Assembly (NCBI GenBank): GCA_947488815.1
Contig: CANLCC010000020.1
Span: 1 to 38,297 of the forward strand
Direction: 5' to 3'
From: CAIQIA01 sp945861105
GTDB taxonomy: Bacteria; Cyanobacteriota; Cyanobacteriia; PCC-6307; Cyanobiaceae
Length of the DNA: 38,297 bases
Part shown: in pieces, positions 23,953 to 31,645 of the stretch
Position numbering within the stretch: position 1 is the first letter of the stretch
Layout of the letters: every line of letters starts with the position of its first letter
Made by a program: the position numbers and the translations under genes
Notes under the pieces: model-generated
Seen by the model: only the letters and a program-made list of their open reading frames with translations
The model's database searches: none
Told to the model about the DNA's origin: nothing

Positions 23953-25017
23953 ATGAGCGACGAGGAGAACTCCGCGCCCCACCGCCCCCGTGAGGTCGGC
24001 CTGGTGTTCGGAGGGGCCTCCGGTGAACACGATGTCTCGATCCGCTCGGCCGCCACGGTCGAACGGGGCCTGAGCAGCGGCCACAACGGCGATCGCTACC
24101 GCCTGCGGCGCTTCTACATCGACCGCCTCGGCCGCTGGTGGGGGGAGGAGGTGGCCGCCGCCGTGCTGCGCTCGGGGGTGGCCCCGGATCCCGCCAGCCT
24201 GGCGCCGGTGGACCGGGCCGGCTTCAGGGGTCTCCCCGATGGGGCGCTGGCGGTGGAGGTGTGGTTCCCCGTGCTGCATGGCCCCCATGGAGAAGACGGC
24301 ACCGTGCAGGGGTTGTTCACCCTGATGCAGGTGCCCTTCGTGGGGTCGGGGGTGCTGGGCTCGGCCGTGGGCATGGACAAGCTGGCGATGAAGGCGGCCT
24401 TCGCCGCCGCCGGCCTGCCCCAGGGCCCCTACCAGGCGGTGGAGGCGCTGGACCTGGCCGACCCCGGGCCCCTGCTGGAGCGGCTCGAACGCACCCTCGG
24501 GCTGCCCTGCTTCGTCAAGCCCGCCAACATGGGCTCATCGGTGGGCATCAGCAAGGCCAGCGATCGACAGGAGCTGCTGGCGGGGTTGCAGCTGGCGGCC
24601 GAGCACGATCCGCGGCTCATCGTCGAACGCGGTCTTCAGGTCCGCGAGCTCGAATGCGCGGTGCTGGGCGGCAGACAGCTCGAGGCCTCGGTGCTGGGAG
24701 AGATCGTCTTTGATGCCGACTGGTACGACTACGAGACCAAGTACACCGCCGGACTCAGCCGCACCGTCATCCCGGCGGAGGTGCCGGCGGCGGTGCAGGA
24801 CGAAGCGCGGCGACTGGCCATCGAGGCCGTGCGGGCGGTGGGGGCCTCGGGGCTGAGCCGGGTGGATTTCTTCTATGAAGAAGCGAGCGGCCGCTTGCTG
24901 CTCAACGAGATCAACACCCTGCCGGGGTTCACGAACCAGAGCATGTACCCCATGCTGTGGGCCGCCAGCGGCGTTCCGCTGGACGACCTCGTGCATCGTC
25001 TGGTGGAGCTGGCCTGA
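23953..25017 (+). CDS. ddl: D-alanine--D-alanine ligase
   Basis: This ATP-grasp enzyme makes the D-Ala-D-Ala dipeptide for peptidoglycan. The 354-residue protein starts MSDEENSAPHRPREVGLVFG. It carries GGASGEHDVSIRSA, LHGPHGEDGTVQGLF, VGSGVLGSAVGMDKLAMKAA, CFVKPANMGSSVGISK and the metal- and substrate-binding end LLNEINTLPGFTNQSMYP. It lies 36 bases after miaB. The stop overlaps the next ATG (TGATG). It heads a ddl-small protein-ftsQ-ftsZ block. Confidence 0.96.
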   Translation: MSDEENSAPHRPREVGLVFGGASGEHDVSIRSAATVERGLSSGHNGDRYRLRRFYIDRLGRWWGEEVAAAVLRSGVAPDPASLAPVDRAGFRGLPDGALAVEVWFPVLHGPHGEDGTVQGLFTLMQVPFVGSGVLGSAVGMDKLAMKAAFAAAGLPQGPYQAVEALDLADPGPLLERLERTLGLPCFVKPANMGSSVGISKASDRQELLAGLQLAAEHDPRLIVERGLQVRELECAVLGGRQLEASVLGEIVFDADWYDYETKYTAGLSRTVIPAEVPAAVQDEARRLAIEAVRAVGASGLSRVDFFYEEASGRLLLNEINTLPGFTNQSMYPMLWAASGVPLDDLVHRLVELA

Positions 25018-25427
25018 TGTCCCATGCCCTTCTCTGGCTGCCCCTGCTGGTGGCCTTTGTGGTGCTCACGGCCCTGGGCTGGCTTGAGCGACGCCGCCAG
25101 CGCCTCTTCCTGGAATGGGCCGATGGGGCCGAACTCTCCAAACTCGACGGTGGAGGAGCCGCCCGGCTGCTGAACGGCCAGCTCGAGTGGAGCAGCTTCG
25201 AGGCCGGGCAGCTGCGCCCCCAGGGGTCCTTTGAAATCTCAAAACTCGAACTGGTGGAACTGCTGGCCCTCGGTTCCGGGGACGCACCCCTCACCGAAGA
25301 GAGCCATGGACCCTGCCGCCTGCGGCTGATCGGCGACGGGGTGCAGCGCGACATCCCCTTCACCGATGCCGACCGGGCCCGCCGCTGGATCGAGGAACTG
25401 ATGCAGCGCTCCCGATGCGACCTCTGA
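25017..25427 (+). CDS. Hypothetical membrane-anchored protein in division cluster
   Basis: This 136-residue protein has one N-terminal membrane helix (ALLWLPLLVAFVVLTALGWL) followed by RRRQ, so the soluble part should be cytoplasmic. The soluble part begins FLEWADGAELSKLDGGGAAR and ends DADRARRWIEELMQRSRCDL. I do not recognise the family. It sits between ddl and ftsQ; its start shares bases with the ddl stop and its end overlaps ftsQ by 13 bases. It is thus tightly coupled to both and may act in wall growth or division; that is inference from position only. Confidence 0.75.
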   Translation: MSHALLWLPLLVAFVVLTALGWLERRRQRLFLEWADGAELSKLDGGGAARLLNGQLEWSSFEAGQLRPQGSFEISKLELVELLALGSGDAPLTEESHGPCRLRLIGDGVQRDIPFTDADRARRWIEELMQRSRCDL

Positions 25428-26260
25428 AGCAGCGTCCCGCCAGTGAAGGGCTGCAACGCCGCCAGGAGCTGCGGCGCCAGCAACGGCTCGAACAGTTGGC
25501 GCAGGTCTGGCGGCTGCTGGCCCTGCTGGCCGCCGCCGCTGGGCTGGGCTGGGTGCTGCTGCGCCATGGCTGGCTGCTCCAGTCCCCCGCCCAGGTGACG
25601 GTGCTGGGGACCGTCGGCCTGGGCCGGGACCAGGTGATCAGGGCCGGGGATCTTCATTTCCCTCAGCCCCTGCTGGATCTGGACCCGGCGGATCTGCGGC
25701 GCCGGCTGGCGGCCCAGCTGCCCGTGGATCGGGTGGTGGTGCAGCGCCACATGCTTCCGGTGGGTCTCACCATCCGGCTGCATCCCCGGCTGGCGGTGGC
25801 CCGCGCCCAGCGCCGCACCAGCGCCGGTCTTGAGAACGGTTTCGTCGACCGCACCGGTCGCTGGATCACGGCCCGCCAGCAGGCCATGGGTGGCGCCGCG
25901 GTGAGCAACCCGCTGTGGATCACGGGCTGGCAGGAACGCCATCAGCCGGGACTGGAGGTGCTGCTGCCCCAGCTGCCCGCCGCCGCCGCCATCAGCGAGC
26001 TGCGCTTCCGGCCCGAGGGTGATCTGTGGCTGGTGAGCAGCCGCCTGGGCCTCGTCCGGTTCGGCACCCTCGACGACCGCCTGCAGCGGCGTCTTCAGGT
26101 GCTTGACCACCTGGCCGCCGATCTGCCGAAGACCAGCGCCCTGAATGGCAGCAGGGCCATCGACCTTGACGATCCTGAGCATCCCGAACTGCTGCTGGCG
26201 CCGCCAGGGGCCGGATTGAACGCTGGCGGCGCCGGTGGCAAGGGCAGGTCATCGAATTGA
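25415..26260 (+). CDS. ftsQ: Cell division protein FtsQ
   Basis: FtsQ (DivIB-like) is a bitopic septal protein. This one has 281 residues. A basic cytoplasmic start (KQRPASEGLQRRQELRRQQR) leads to one membrane helix (LLALLAAAAGLGWVLL). A POTRA domain follows (VTVLGTVGLGRDQVIRAGDL ... LRRRLAAQLPVDRVVVQR). After it come HMLPVGLTIRLHPRLAVARA and a C-terminal beta domain with FVDRTGRWI. It overlaps the preceding gene by 13 bases and precedes ftsZ by 81 bases, where a separate ftsZ promoter may lie. Confidence 0.9.
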   Translation: MRPLKQRPASEGLQRRQELRRQQRLEQLAQVWRLLALLAAAAGLGWVLLRHGWLLQSPAQVTVLGTVGLGRDQVIRAGDLHFPQPLLDLDPADLRRRLAAQLPVDRVVVQRHMLPVGLTIRLHPRLAVARAQRRTSAGLENGFVDRTGRWITARQQAMGGAAVSNPLWITGWQERHQPGLEVLLPQLPAAAAISELRFRPEGDLWLVSSRLGLVRFGTLDDRLQRRLQVLDHLAADLPKTSALNGSRAIDLDDPEHPELLLAPPGAGLNAGGAGGKGRSSN

Positions 26261-26337
26261 CACCATGATCACGTTGCGGTTACGGCGCTCCGCGGCGATC
26301 CTGATGACCACTTCTACGGACAAGCCCGTCCTACCTG

Positions 26338-26343
26338 GATAAT
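26338..26343 (+). promoter_or_regulatory. Possible -10 hexamer at the ftsZ start
   Basis: GATAAT matches the -10 consensus at five of six positions, preceded by TG. It overlaps the first ATG of ftsZ (26342-26344). A weak CGGACA at 26317-26322 could be a -35 with a short 15-base spacer. If this box is used, transcription would start inside the assumed coding region and translation at a later ATG. Confidence 0.3.
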
Positions 26344-27550
26344 GCTTCAGCACATCGATGGCGCCGCTGCGGCGATGGACGGCATGGAACCCATGGCAGG
26401 CCAGGGCTCACTCCATGAACGGGAGCGTCCTGGCGCCAACCATCAGGTCCAGGCGGCAGGCCAGGGGATCGTGCCCAGCCAGATGGCACGCATCGAGGTG
26501 ATCGGTGTCGGCGGCGGCGGCAGCAATGCCGTCAACCGCATGATCGCCTCAGAGCTGATGGGGGTGGGCTTCCGGGTGCTCAACACCGATGCCCAGGCCC
26601 TTCTCAGTTCGTCGACCGTCCAGCGCACCCAGCTGGGCATCAAGCTCACCCGGGGCCTGGGGGCCGGCGGCAACCCCGCCATTGGCCAGAAGGCCGCCGA
26701 AGAATCGCGCACCGAACTGCAGGAGGCCCTCGCCGGCACAGATCTGGTGTTCATCACCGCCGGCATGGGCGGCGGCACCGGCACTGGCGCTGCACCCATC
26801 GTGGCCGAGGTGGCCAAGGAGACCGGCGCCCTCACGGTGGCCATCGTCACCAAGCCCTTCACCTTCGAGGGTCGCAAGCGCATGCGGCAGGCCGAGGAAG
26901 GCATCGCCCGCCTCGCCGAGCATGTCGACACCCTGATCGTGATCCCCAACGACCGCCTGCGGGAATCGATCGCCGGAGCCCCCCTGCAGGAGGCCTTCAG
27001 GGCCGCCGACGATGTGCTGCGCAGCGGTGTCAAGGGCATCTCGGACATCATCACCAAGCCCGGCCTGGTGAACGTCGACTTTGCGGATGTGCGTTCGGTG
27101 ATGGCCTCCGCCGGCACGGCCCTGCTGGGCATCGGCGTCGGTTCGGGTCGTTCCAGGGCCTCGGAAGCCGCCATCGCCGCCATGAGCAGCCCCCTCCTGG
27201 AGTCGGCCCGCATCGACGGCGCCAAGGGATGCGTGATCAACATCAGCGGCGGCCGCGACATGACCCTGGAAGACATGACGACCGCATCCGAGGTGATCTA
27301 CGACGTCGTCGACCCCGAGGCGAACATCATCGTCGGTGCCGTGGTCGATGAACAGCTGGAGGGGGAGATCCACGTGACCGTGATCGCCACCGGTTTCGAC
27401 GGTGGTGTCAGCATTCCGGCCCGTCCGCGCCTCACCACGGCCCTTGAATCCAACGGTGCAGCCCCCCTCGACGGTGCAGTGACCGACGACTCGGGCGTGC
27501 GGATCCCCTCGTTCCTGTTGAACCGCCAGAACCGCACCAACAACGACTGA
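26342..27550 (+). CDS. ftsZ: Cell division protein FtsZ
   Basis: FtsZ is the tubulin-like GTPase that forms the division ring. The frame gives 402 residues from ATG 26342. About 46 unconserved residues precede MARIEVIGVGGGGSNAVNRM. The GTP-binding tubulin signature is GMGGGTGTGAAPIVAEVA, the T7 loop area is LVNVDFADVRSVM, and the C-terminal partner-binding peptide is VRIPSFLLNRQNR. ATGs near 26375, 26384 and 26393 are alternative starts. It closes the ddl-ftsQ-ftsZ block and is followed by a hairpin. Confidence 0.97.
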   Translation: MLQHIDGAAAAMDGMEPMAGQGSLHERERPGANHQVQAAGQGIVPSQMARIEVIGVGGGGSNAVNRMIASELMGVGFRVLNTDAQALLSSSTVQRTQLGIKLTRGLGAGGNPAIGQKAAEESRTELQEALAGTDLVFITAGMGGGTGTGAAPIVAEVAKETGALTVAIVTKPFTFEGRKRMRQAEEGIARLAEHVDTLIVIPNDRLRESIAGAPLQEAFRAADDVLRSGVKGISDIITKPGLVNVDFADVRSVMASAGTALLGIGVGSGRSRASEAAIAAMSSPLLESARIDGAKGCVINISGGRDMTLEDMTTASEVIYDVVDPEANIIVGAVVDEQLEGEIHVTVIATGFDGGVSIPARPRLTTALESNGAAPLDGAVTDDSGVRIPSFLLNRQNRTNND

Positions 27551-27578
27551 TCGGCGCCAACACCAACCGTCACGGCAG

Positions 27579-27616
27579 CACGACGTGAACCCGATCCAGA
27601 CGGGGTTTACGTCGTG
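27579..27616 (+). terminator. Hairpin after ftsZ
   Basis: The arms CACGACGTGAACCC (27579-27592) and GGGTTTACGTCGTG (27603-27616) form 14 pairs with one G-T wobble around a ten-base loop. It begins 28 bases after the ftsZ stop. The following bases are not T-rich, so it may act with Rho-independent weakness or as an mRNA end-stabiliser. It also faces the oncoming SRP RNA transcript. Confidence 0.6.
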
Positions 27617-27666
27617 GTCAAACGAGACTTCGATGATTGGGGTGACCCGGAGTCCACGCCTGTTCA

Positions 27667-27748
27667 GAGCATCCCGTGTGGCTGCTGCCTTCCGGTCCTG
27701 ACCAGGTTTGGGCGTCGAAACCGCGTGGGTCCGAGTCTCTGGGATGCT
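27667..27748 (-). ncRNA. ffs: Signal recognition particle RNA (4.5S type)
   Basis: The minus strand carries the conserved SRP tip: CCTGGTCAGGACCGGAAG, followed by GCAGCAGCC. This is the asymmetric GNRA-type hairpin bound by Ffh. AGCATCCC at the 5' end (27748 side) pairs with GGGATGCT at the 3' end, closing a long rod of about 82 bases. The ends are approximate by a few bases. It is convergent with ftsZ and divergent from panB, whose GTG is 26 bases away. Confidence 0.9.
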
Positions 27749-27774
27749 AGCAACAGCCCAGGTCTGACGACATC

Positions 27775-28599
27775 GTGACCCTCAGCCCCGCCGAGCTGCT
27801 GCCGCTGCTGATGCGCCGCAAACGCGAGGGTCTGCCGATCACCGTGCTCACCGCCTGGGATGCCCCCAGTGCCCGCTGGGCCGAAGCCGCCGGGGTGGAC
27901 CTGGTGCTGGTGGGTGATTCCCTGGGCATGGTGGCCCTGGGCCATGCCACAACCCTGCCGGTGACCCTCGATGCCATGGTCCATCACGCCATGGCCGTGC
28001 AGCGATCCCTGCGGCACACCCCGCTGGTGGTGGACCTGCCGTTCCTCAGCTACCAGTGCGGCAGCGACAGCGCCATGGCTGCCGCCGGTCGCCTGCTGCA
28101 GCAGACCGGCTGCCATGGCGTGAAGCTGGAGGGGGCCGAAGCCGAAACCCTCGTGGTGGTTGACCGGCTGGTGCGGCACGGCATCCCCGTGATGGGTCAC
28201 CTGGGCCTGACGCCCCAGTCGGTGCGACAGCTGGGGTATCGCCGCCAGGCCACCGATCCCGTGGCCCAGGAGCGGCTGCGGCGCCAGGCGCGGCAGCTGC
28301 AGGACGCCGGTTGCTTCTCCCTGGTGCTCGAACACGTTCCCGAGGGACTGGCCGGCGATCTGCGCCGCCAGCTGGACCTGCCCGTGATCGGCATCGGAGC
28401 CGGTGACGACTGCGATGGGCAGGTGCGGGTGACGGCCGATCTGCTGGGCCTCACCCCTCGCCAACCCCCTTTTGCCCCCGCCCTGCTGCCGGGGGAGCAG
28501 CTGTTCAGCGACACCCTGCGGGGCTGGGTGGACCAGGTGCGCACTCCGCTGGCCGCGGCTGCCACCACGCCAGCAGATCCCGAAGCACAGCGTTGCTGA
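27775..28599 (+). CDS. panB: 3-methyl-2-oxobutanoate hydroxymethyltransferase
   Basis: PanB transfers a one-carbon unit from methylene-THF to ketoisovalerate, the first step to pantothenate. The 274-residue TIM barrel shows ITVLTAWDAPSARWAEAAGV, DLVLVGDSLGMVALGHATTL, VVDLPFLSYQ, VKLEGAEAE, IPVMGHLGLTPQSVRQLGY and the substrate-binding GIGAGDDCDGQVRVTADLLG. The start is GTG 27775. The last 95 bases overlap hemW on the opposite strand; the C-terminal extension beyond the barrel is unconserved. Confidence 0.95.
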   Translation: MTLSPAELLPLLMRRKREGLPITVLTAWDAPSARWAEAAGVDLVLVGDSLGMVALGHATTLPVTLDAMVHHAMAVQRSLRHTPLVVDLPFLSYQCGSDSAMAAAGRLLQQTGCHGVKLEGAEAETLVVVDRLVRHGIPVMGHLGLTPQSVRQLGYRRQATDPVAQERLRRQARQLQDAGCFSLVLEHVPEGLAGDLRRQLDLPVIGIGAGDDCDGQVRVTADLLGLTPRQPPFAPALLPGEQLFSDTLRGWVDQVRTPLAAAATTPADPEAQRC

Positions 28600-29764
28600 G
28601 GCAGAACCCCTCGGGCGGCAGCAGGCGCAGACGGCCGCCGTCCCAGGCCACCAGCCCCTGCCGACGCCAGCCGGCCAGCACCGCCTCCAGGTCCCCCTGC
28701 AGGGCGGCGGGGGTGATCCCCCTGGCCCTGGCCAGCCAGCCCAGCGACACCCCCTCGCGGCAGCGCAACCCCACCAGCAGCAGATCCTCCACCGGTGGGG
28801 CCGGCCAGGGCGGTCCGTCGCCCCCCTGGGCCCCGGCCCACTGCTGCAACCAGTGGGCATAGGCCTCGCGGGTGCGGGGGCGGGCCAGGCGCTCGGCACC
28901 CGCACCGGCGGTGGCCCCCAGGCCACAGGCCCACCAGCCCGCTCCGGTCCAGTAGGTGCGGTTGTGGCGGGCCCCGTGGCCGGGCAGGGCCCAGCTGCTG
29001 ATCTCGTAATGGCCATAGCCCGCGGCAGCGAGGCGGTGGTGCGTGCCGATCAACCGGTCGGCGGCTGCATCCTCATCCGGCAGGTCGAGGGCACCCCGCG
29101 CCCCGGCCCGGGCAAAGACGGTGCCGGGCTCGACGATCAGGTCATAGATCGACAGATGCGGCGGCTGCTCCGCCAGGGCGGCCGCCAGGGTCGTCTCCCA
29201 GGCGTCGTCAGCCTGACCAGGCAGGTTGACGATCAGATCAAGGCTCCAGCTGCGCAGCCACCCCTGGGCCCGGGCCTGGCGCAGCCAGCGGCAGGACTGC
29301 AGCAACTCCGCCCGGCGGTGGCTGCGGCCCAGGCCGGCCAGCACGGCGTCATCAAAGCTCTGACCACCGAGGCTGACCCGGTTCACCCCTGCCGCCAGGG
29401 CCCCCTGCAGGCGTTCCTCATCGAAGCTGCCGGGATCCATCTCGAGGGTGACCTCGGCGCCCGGGGCCAGGCGCCAGCGGCGGCGTACGGCGGCCAGCAG
29501 GGCCTGGAGCTGCTCGACGGTCAGCAGCGAGGGGGTGCCACCGCCGATGTAGACGGTCGACAGGGGCGGGCCAGCCGGGGTGGCCTCCAGGTCGTGGTGC
29601 AGCAGCTCAAGGTATTGGCGGATCGAGCCCGAACGGCTGCCGTCGGCGCTGTCGCCCAGGGGCACCACCGGGAAATCGCAGTAAAAACAGCGGCGCCGAC
29701 AGAACGGGATGTGGAGATAGAGGCTGCGCGGCAGGCGTCGGGAGGGCGGAAGCGGCACACTCAT
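28505..29764 (-). CDS. hemW: Radical-SAM heme chaperone HemW
   Basis: This 419-residue radical-SAM protein is related to oxygen-independent coproporphyrinogen oxidase HemN, but is likely the heme chaperone HemW. From ATG 29764 it starts MSVPLPPSRRLPRSLYLHIP. The cluster motif CRRRCFYC (CxxxCxxC) follows, then TVYIGGGTPSLLTVEQLQAL, VTLEMDPGSFDEERLQG and NRVSLGGQSFDDAVLAGLGR. HemN usually has a longer N-terminus with a fourth cysteine region, which is missing. The tail after LPPEGFCLSNAVLRDLL runs into the panB end. Activity cannot be fixed by sequence alone. Confidence 0.9.
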   Translation of the reverse strand: MSVPLPPSRRLPRSLYLHIPFCRRRCFYCDFPVVPLGDSADGSRSGSIRQYLELLHHDLEATPAGPPLSTVYIGGGTPSLLTVEQLQALLAAVRRRWRLAPGAEVTLEMDPGSFDEERLQGALAAGVNRVSLGGQSFDDAVLAGLGRSHRRAELLQSCRWLRQARAQGWLRSWSLDLIVNLPGQADDAWETTLAAALAEQPPHLSIYDLIVEPGTVFARAGARGALDLPDEDAAADRLIGTHHRLAAAGYGHYEISSWALPGHGARHNRTYWTGAGWWACGLGATAGAGAERLARPRTREAYAHWLQQWAGAQGGDGPPWPAPPVEDLLLVGLRCREGVSLGWLARARGITPAALQGDLEAVLAGWRRQGLVAWDGGRLRLLPPEGFCLSNAVLRDLLAWWQPRPAECAPGPPSPAGCR

Positions 29765-29798
29765 GGCACTCTGCGCACCGGTGACGGACGACGCGACG

Positions 29799-30872
29799 AT
29801 GGTGGACGCGCTGATCCTGATTCTGTTCATGATCTCCGGCGCCGCCTCCGGCTGGTTGGGGGTGGATCTGCTGCCGGAACGCTGGCTGCTGCAGGTCACC
29901 AACCTGGAAGGGCTGCGCTGGGTGCTGGGGGGCTTCGGGGCGTTCTTCGGACTGGTGGCAGGGTTCCTGTTCCAGCAGTTGCGCCAGCGGCTGATGCGTC
30001 AGGTGCGCACCATGCCCACCGACCTGCTGGTGAGCCGGGCCGTGGGCCTGATCCTGGGGCTGCTGGTGGCAAACCTGCTGCTGGCGCCGATCCTGCTGCT
30101 GCCGCTGCCCTGGGAGGTGGGCTTCGTCAAACCGCTGGCGGCGGTGCTGAGCAATGTCTTCTTCGGGGTGAGCGGCTACAACCTGGCCGAGGTGCACGGC
30201 CGCACGCTGCTGCGGCTGTTCAACCCCGGCACCGCCGGCGAGACGCTGCTGCTGGCCGATGGGGTGGTTCAGCCGGCCCGGCCGAAGATTCTCGACACCA
30301 GCGTCATCATCGACGGACGCATCGAGGCCCTGCTGGCCATCGGTGTGCTGGAGGGCCAGGTGATCGTGGCCCAGTGCGTCATCGATGAACTGCAGCAGCT
30401 GGCGGATTCGGGCAACGGCGAAAAACGGGGCCGGGGCCGCCGGGGGTTGAAGCTGCTGGCGGGCCTGCGCGAGACCTACGGCCGCCGGCTGGTGGTCAAC
30501 AGCACCCGCTACGAGGGGGATGGCGTGGATGACCGGCTGCTGCGGCTCACCGAAGACACCGACGGGCTGCTGCTCACCACCGACTGGAACCTGGCCAAGG
30601 TGGCCGAGGTGCGCAACCTGCGCACCCTGCATCTGGGGGAACTGACCCAGGCCCTGCGGGCCGAGGTGCAACCGGGGGATCAGCTGCAACTCAAGATCGT
30701 GCGCGAGGGCAAGGAGGCCGACCAGGGGGTGGGGTACCTCGAGGACGGCACGATGGTGGTGGTGGAAGGTGGCCGCCGCAGCATCGGCGAACGGCGGTCG
30801 GTGACCGTCACCGGGGCCCTCCAGACCCCCGCCGGTCGCATGGTGTTCGCCCGTCCCGCCGACCCTCGCTAG
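29799..30872 (+). CDS. PIN-TRAM membrane protein (YacL-like)
   Basis: From ATG 29799 the protein has 357 residues. The N-terminal third has about four membrane helices (LILILFMISGAASGWLG; LGGFGAFFGLVAGFLF; LILGLLVANLLLAPILLLPL; GFVKPLAAVLSNVFFG). A PIN nuclease domain follows with the acidic site: KILDTSVIIDGRI, VIDELQQLAD and LLLTTDWNLAKVAEV. A C-terminal TRAM domain (EVQPGDQLQLKIVREGKEAD) is suited to RNA. This is the YacL arrangement; the RNA target is unknown. An earlier ATG at 29763 shares bases with the hemW start and is less likely. Confidence 0.88.
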   Translation: MVDALILILFMISGAASGWLGVDLLPERWLLQVTNLEGLRWVLGGFGAFFGLVAGFLFQQLRQRLMRQVRTMPTDLLVSRAVGLILGLLVANLLLAPILLLPLPWEVGFVKPLAAVLSNVFFGVSGYNLAEVHGRTLLRLFNPGTAGETLLLADGVVQPARPKILDTSVIIDGRIEALLAIGVLEGQVIVAQCVIDELQQLADSGNGEKRGRGRRGLKLLAGLRETYGRRLVVNSTRYEGDGVDDRLLRLTEDTDGLLLTTDWNLAKVAEVRNLRTLHLGELTQALRAEVQPGDQLQLKIVREGKEADQGVGYLEDGTMVVVEGGRRSIGERRSVTVTGALQTPAGRMVFARPADPR

Positions 30873-30895
30873 GCTCCCCTCCTCAGCATCCGACG

Positions 30896-31600
30896 ATGAC
30901 TGCCCCTTTCGACGCCTTCCCGCCCCGGGCCGTCTCGGCTCCTTACTACGAGGGGGGCGGGGCCACCTTCCGCACCCCGCCGCCCGACCTGCCGTCCTTG
31001 CTGCTCAAGGAGCGGATCGTGTATCTGGGGCTCCCCCTGTTCTCGGATGACGATGCCAAGCGGCAGATGGGCATCGACGTGACCGAACTGATCATTGCCC
31101 AGCTGCTGTACCTGGAGTTCGACAACCCCGAGAAACCGATCTTCTTCTACATCAACTCCACCGGCACCAGCTGGTACTCCGGCGATGCCATCGGCTTCGA
31201 GACCGAGGCCTTCGCCATCTGTGACACCATCCGCTACGTCAAGCCGCCGGTGCACACCATCTGCATCGGCCAGGCCATGGGCACCGCCGCGATGATCCTC
31301 AGCGCCGGCACCAAAGGTCAGCGGGCAGCCCTGCCCCACGCCTCGATCGTGCTGCATCAGCCCCGCAGCGGCGCCCGCGGCCAGGCCACCGACATTCAGA
31401 TCCGCGCCAAGGAGGTGCTGCAGAACAAGCACTCCATGCTCGAGATCTTCGCTGAGAACACCGGCCGCAGCGTTGAGGAGCTGAGTCGCGATTCTGACCG
31501 CATGACCTACCTGACCCCCAGCCAGGCCCTGGAGTACGGCCTGATCGACCGGGTGCTCTCCAGCCGCAAGGAGCTGCCGGCACCGCTGCCGGCCGCCTGA
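30896..31600 (+). CDS. clpR: ClpR, non-catalytic ClpP-like subunit
   Basis: This 234-residue ClpP-fold protein aligns with ClpP, but the segment that should hold the nucleophile serine reads ICIGQAMGTAAMILSAG instead of the usual LAASMGAF. The serine is therefore lost, as in cyanobacterial and plastid ClpR. The rest is typical: IIAQLLYLEFDNPEKPIFFY, HASIVLHQPRSGARGQATDI, RDSDRMTYLTPSQALEYGLI. In cyanobacteria ClpR forms mixed rings with ClpP3, encoded by the next gene. An N-terminal extension of about 35 residues precedes the fold. Confidence 0.93.
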   Translation: MTAPFDAFPPRAVSAPYYEGGGATFRTPPPDLPSLLLKERIVYLGLPLFSDDDAKRQMGIDVTELIIAQLLYLEFDNPEKPIFFYINSTGTSWYSGDAIGFETEAFAICDTIRYVKPPVHTICIGQAMGTAAMILSAGTKGQRAALPHASIVLHQPRSGARGQATDIQIRAKEVLQNKHSMLEIFAENTGRSVEELSRDSDRMTYLTPSQALEYGLIDRVLSSRKELPAPLPAA

Positions 31601-31601
31601 A

Positions 31602-31638
31602 CCCCACTCCCCGTCCCCGTTCCCCCACCCCCACCCCC
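31602..31638 (-). other. G-run array (possible G-quadruplex) between clpR and clpP3
   Basis: The plus strand has six C runs of 4, 4, 4, 5, 5 and 5 bases (31602-31605, 31609-31612, 31615-31618, 31622-31626, 31628-31632, 31634-31638) with loops of one to three bases. The template strand therefore has six matching G runs and meets the usual G-quadruplex pattern. The mRNA is C-rich. Confidence 0.6.
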
Positions 31639-31645
31639 ACAGACC

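Noticed and set aside
28472..30388. Plus-strand open frame of 638 codons across hemW
   Set aside because: It is antisense to hemW and out of frame with the PIN-TRAM gene; composition is Q/G/A/R-rich without motifs.
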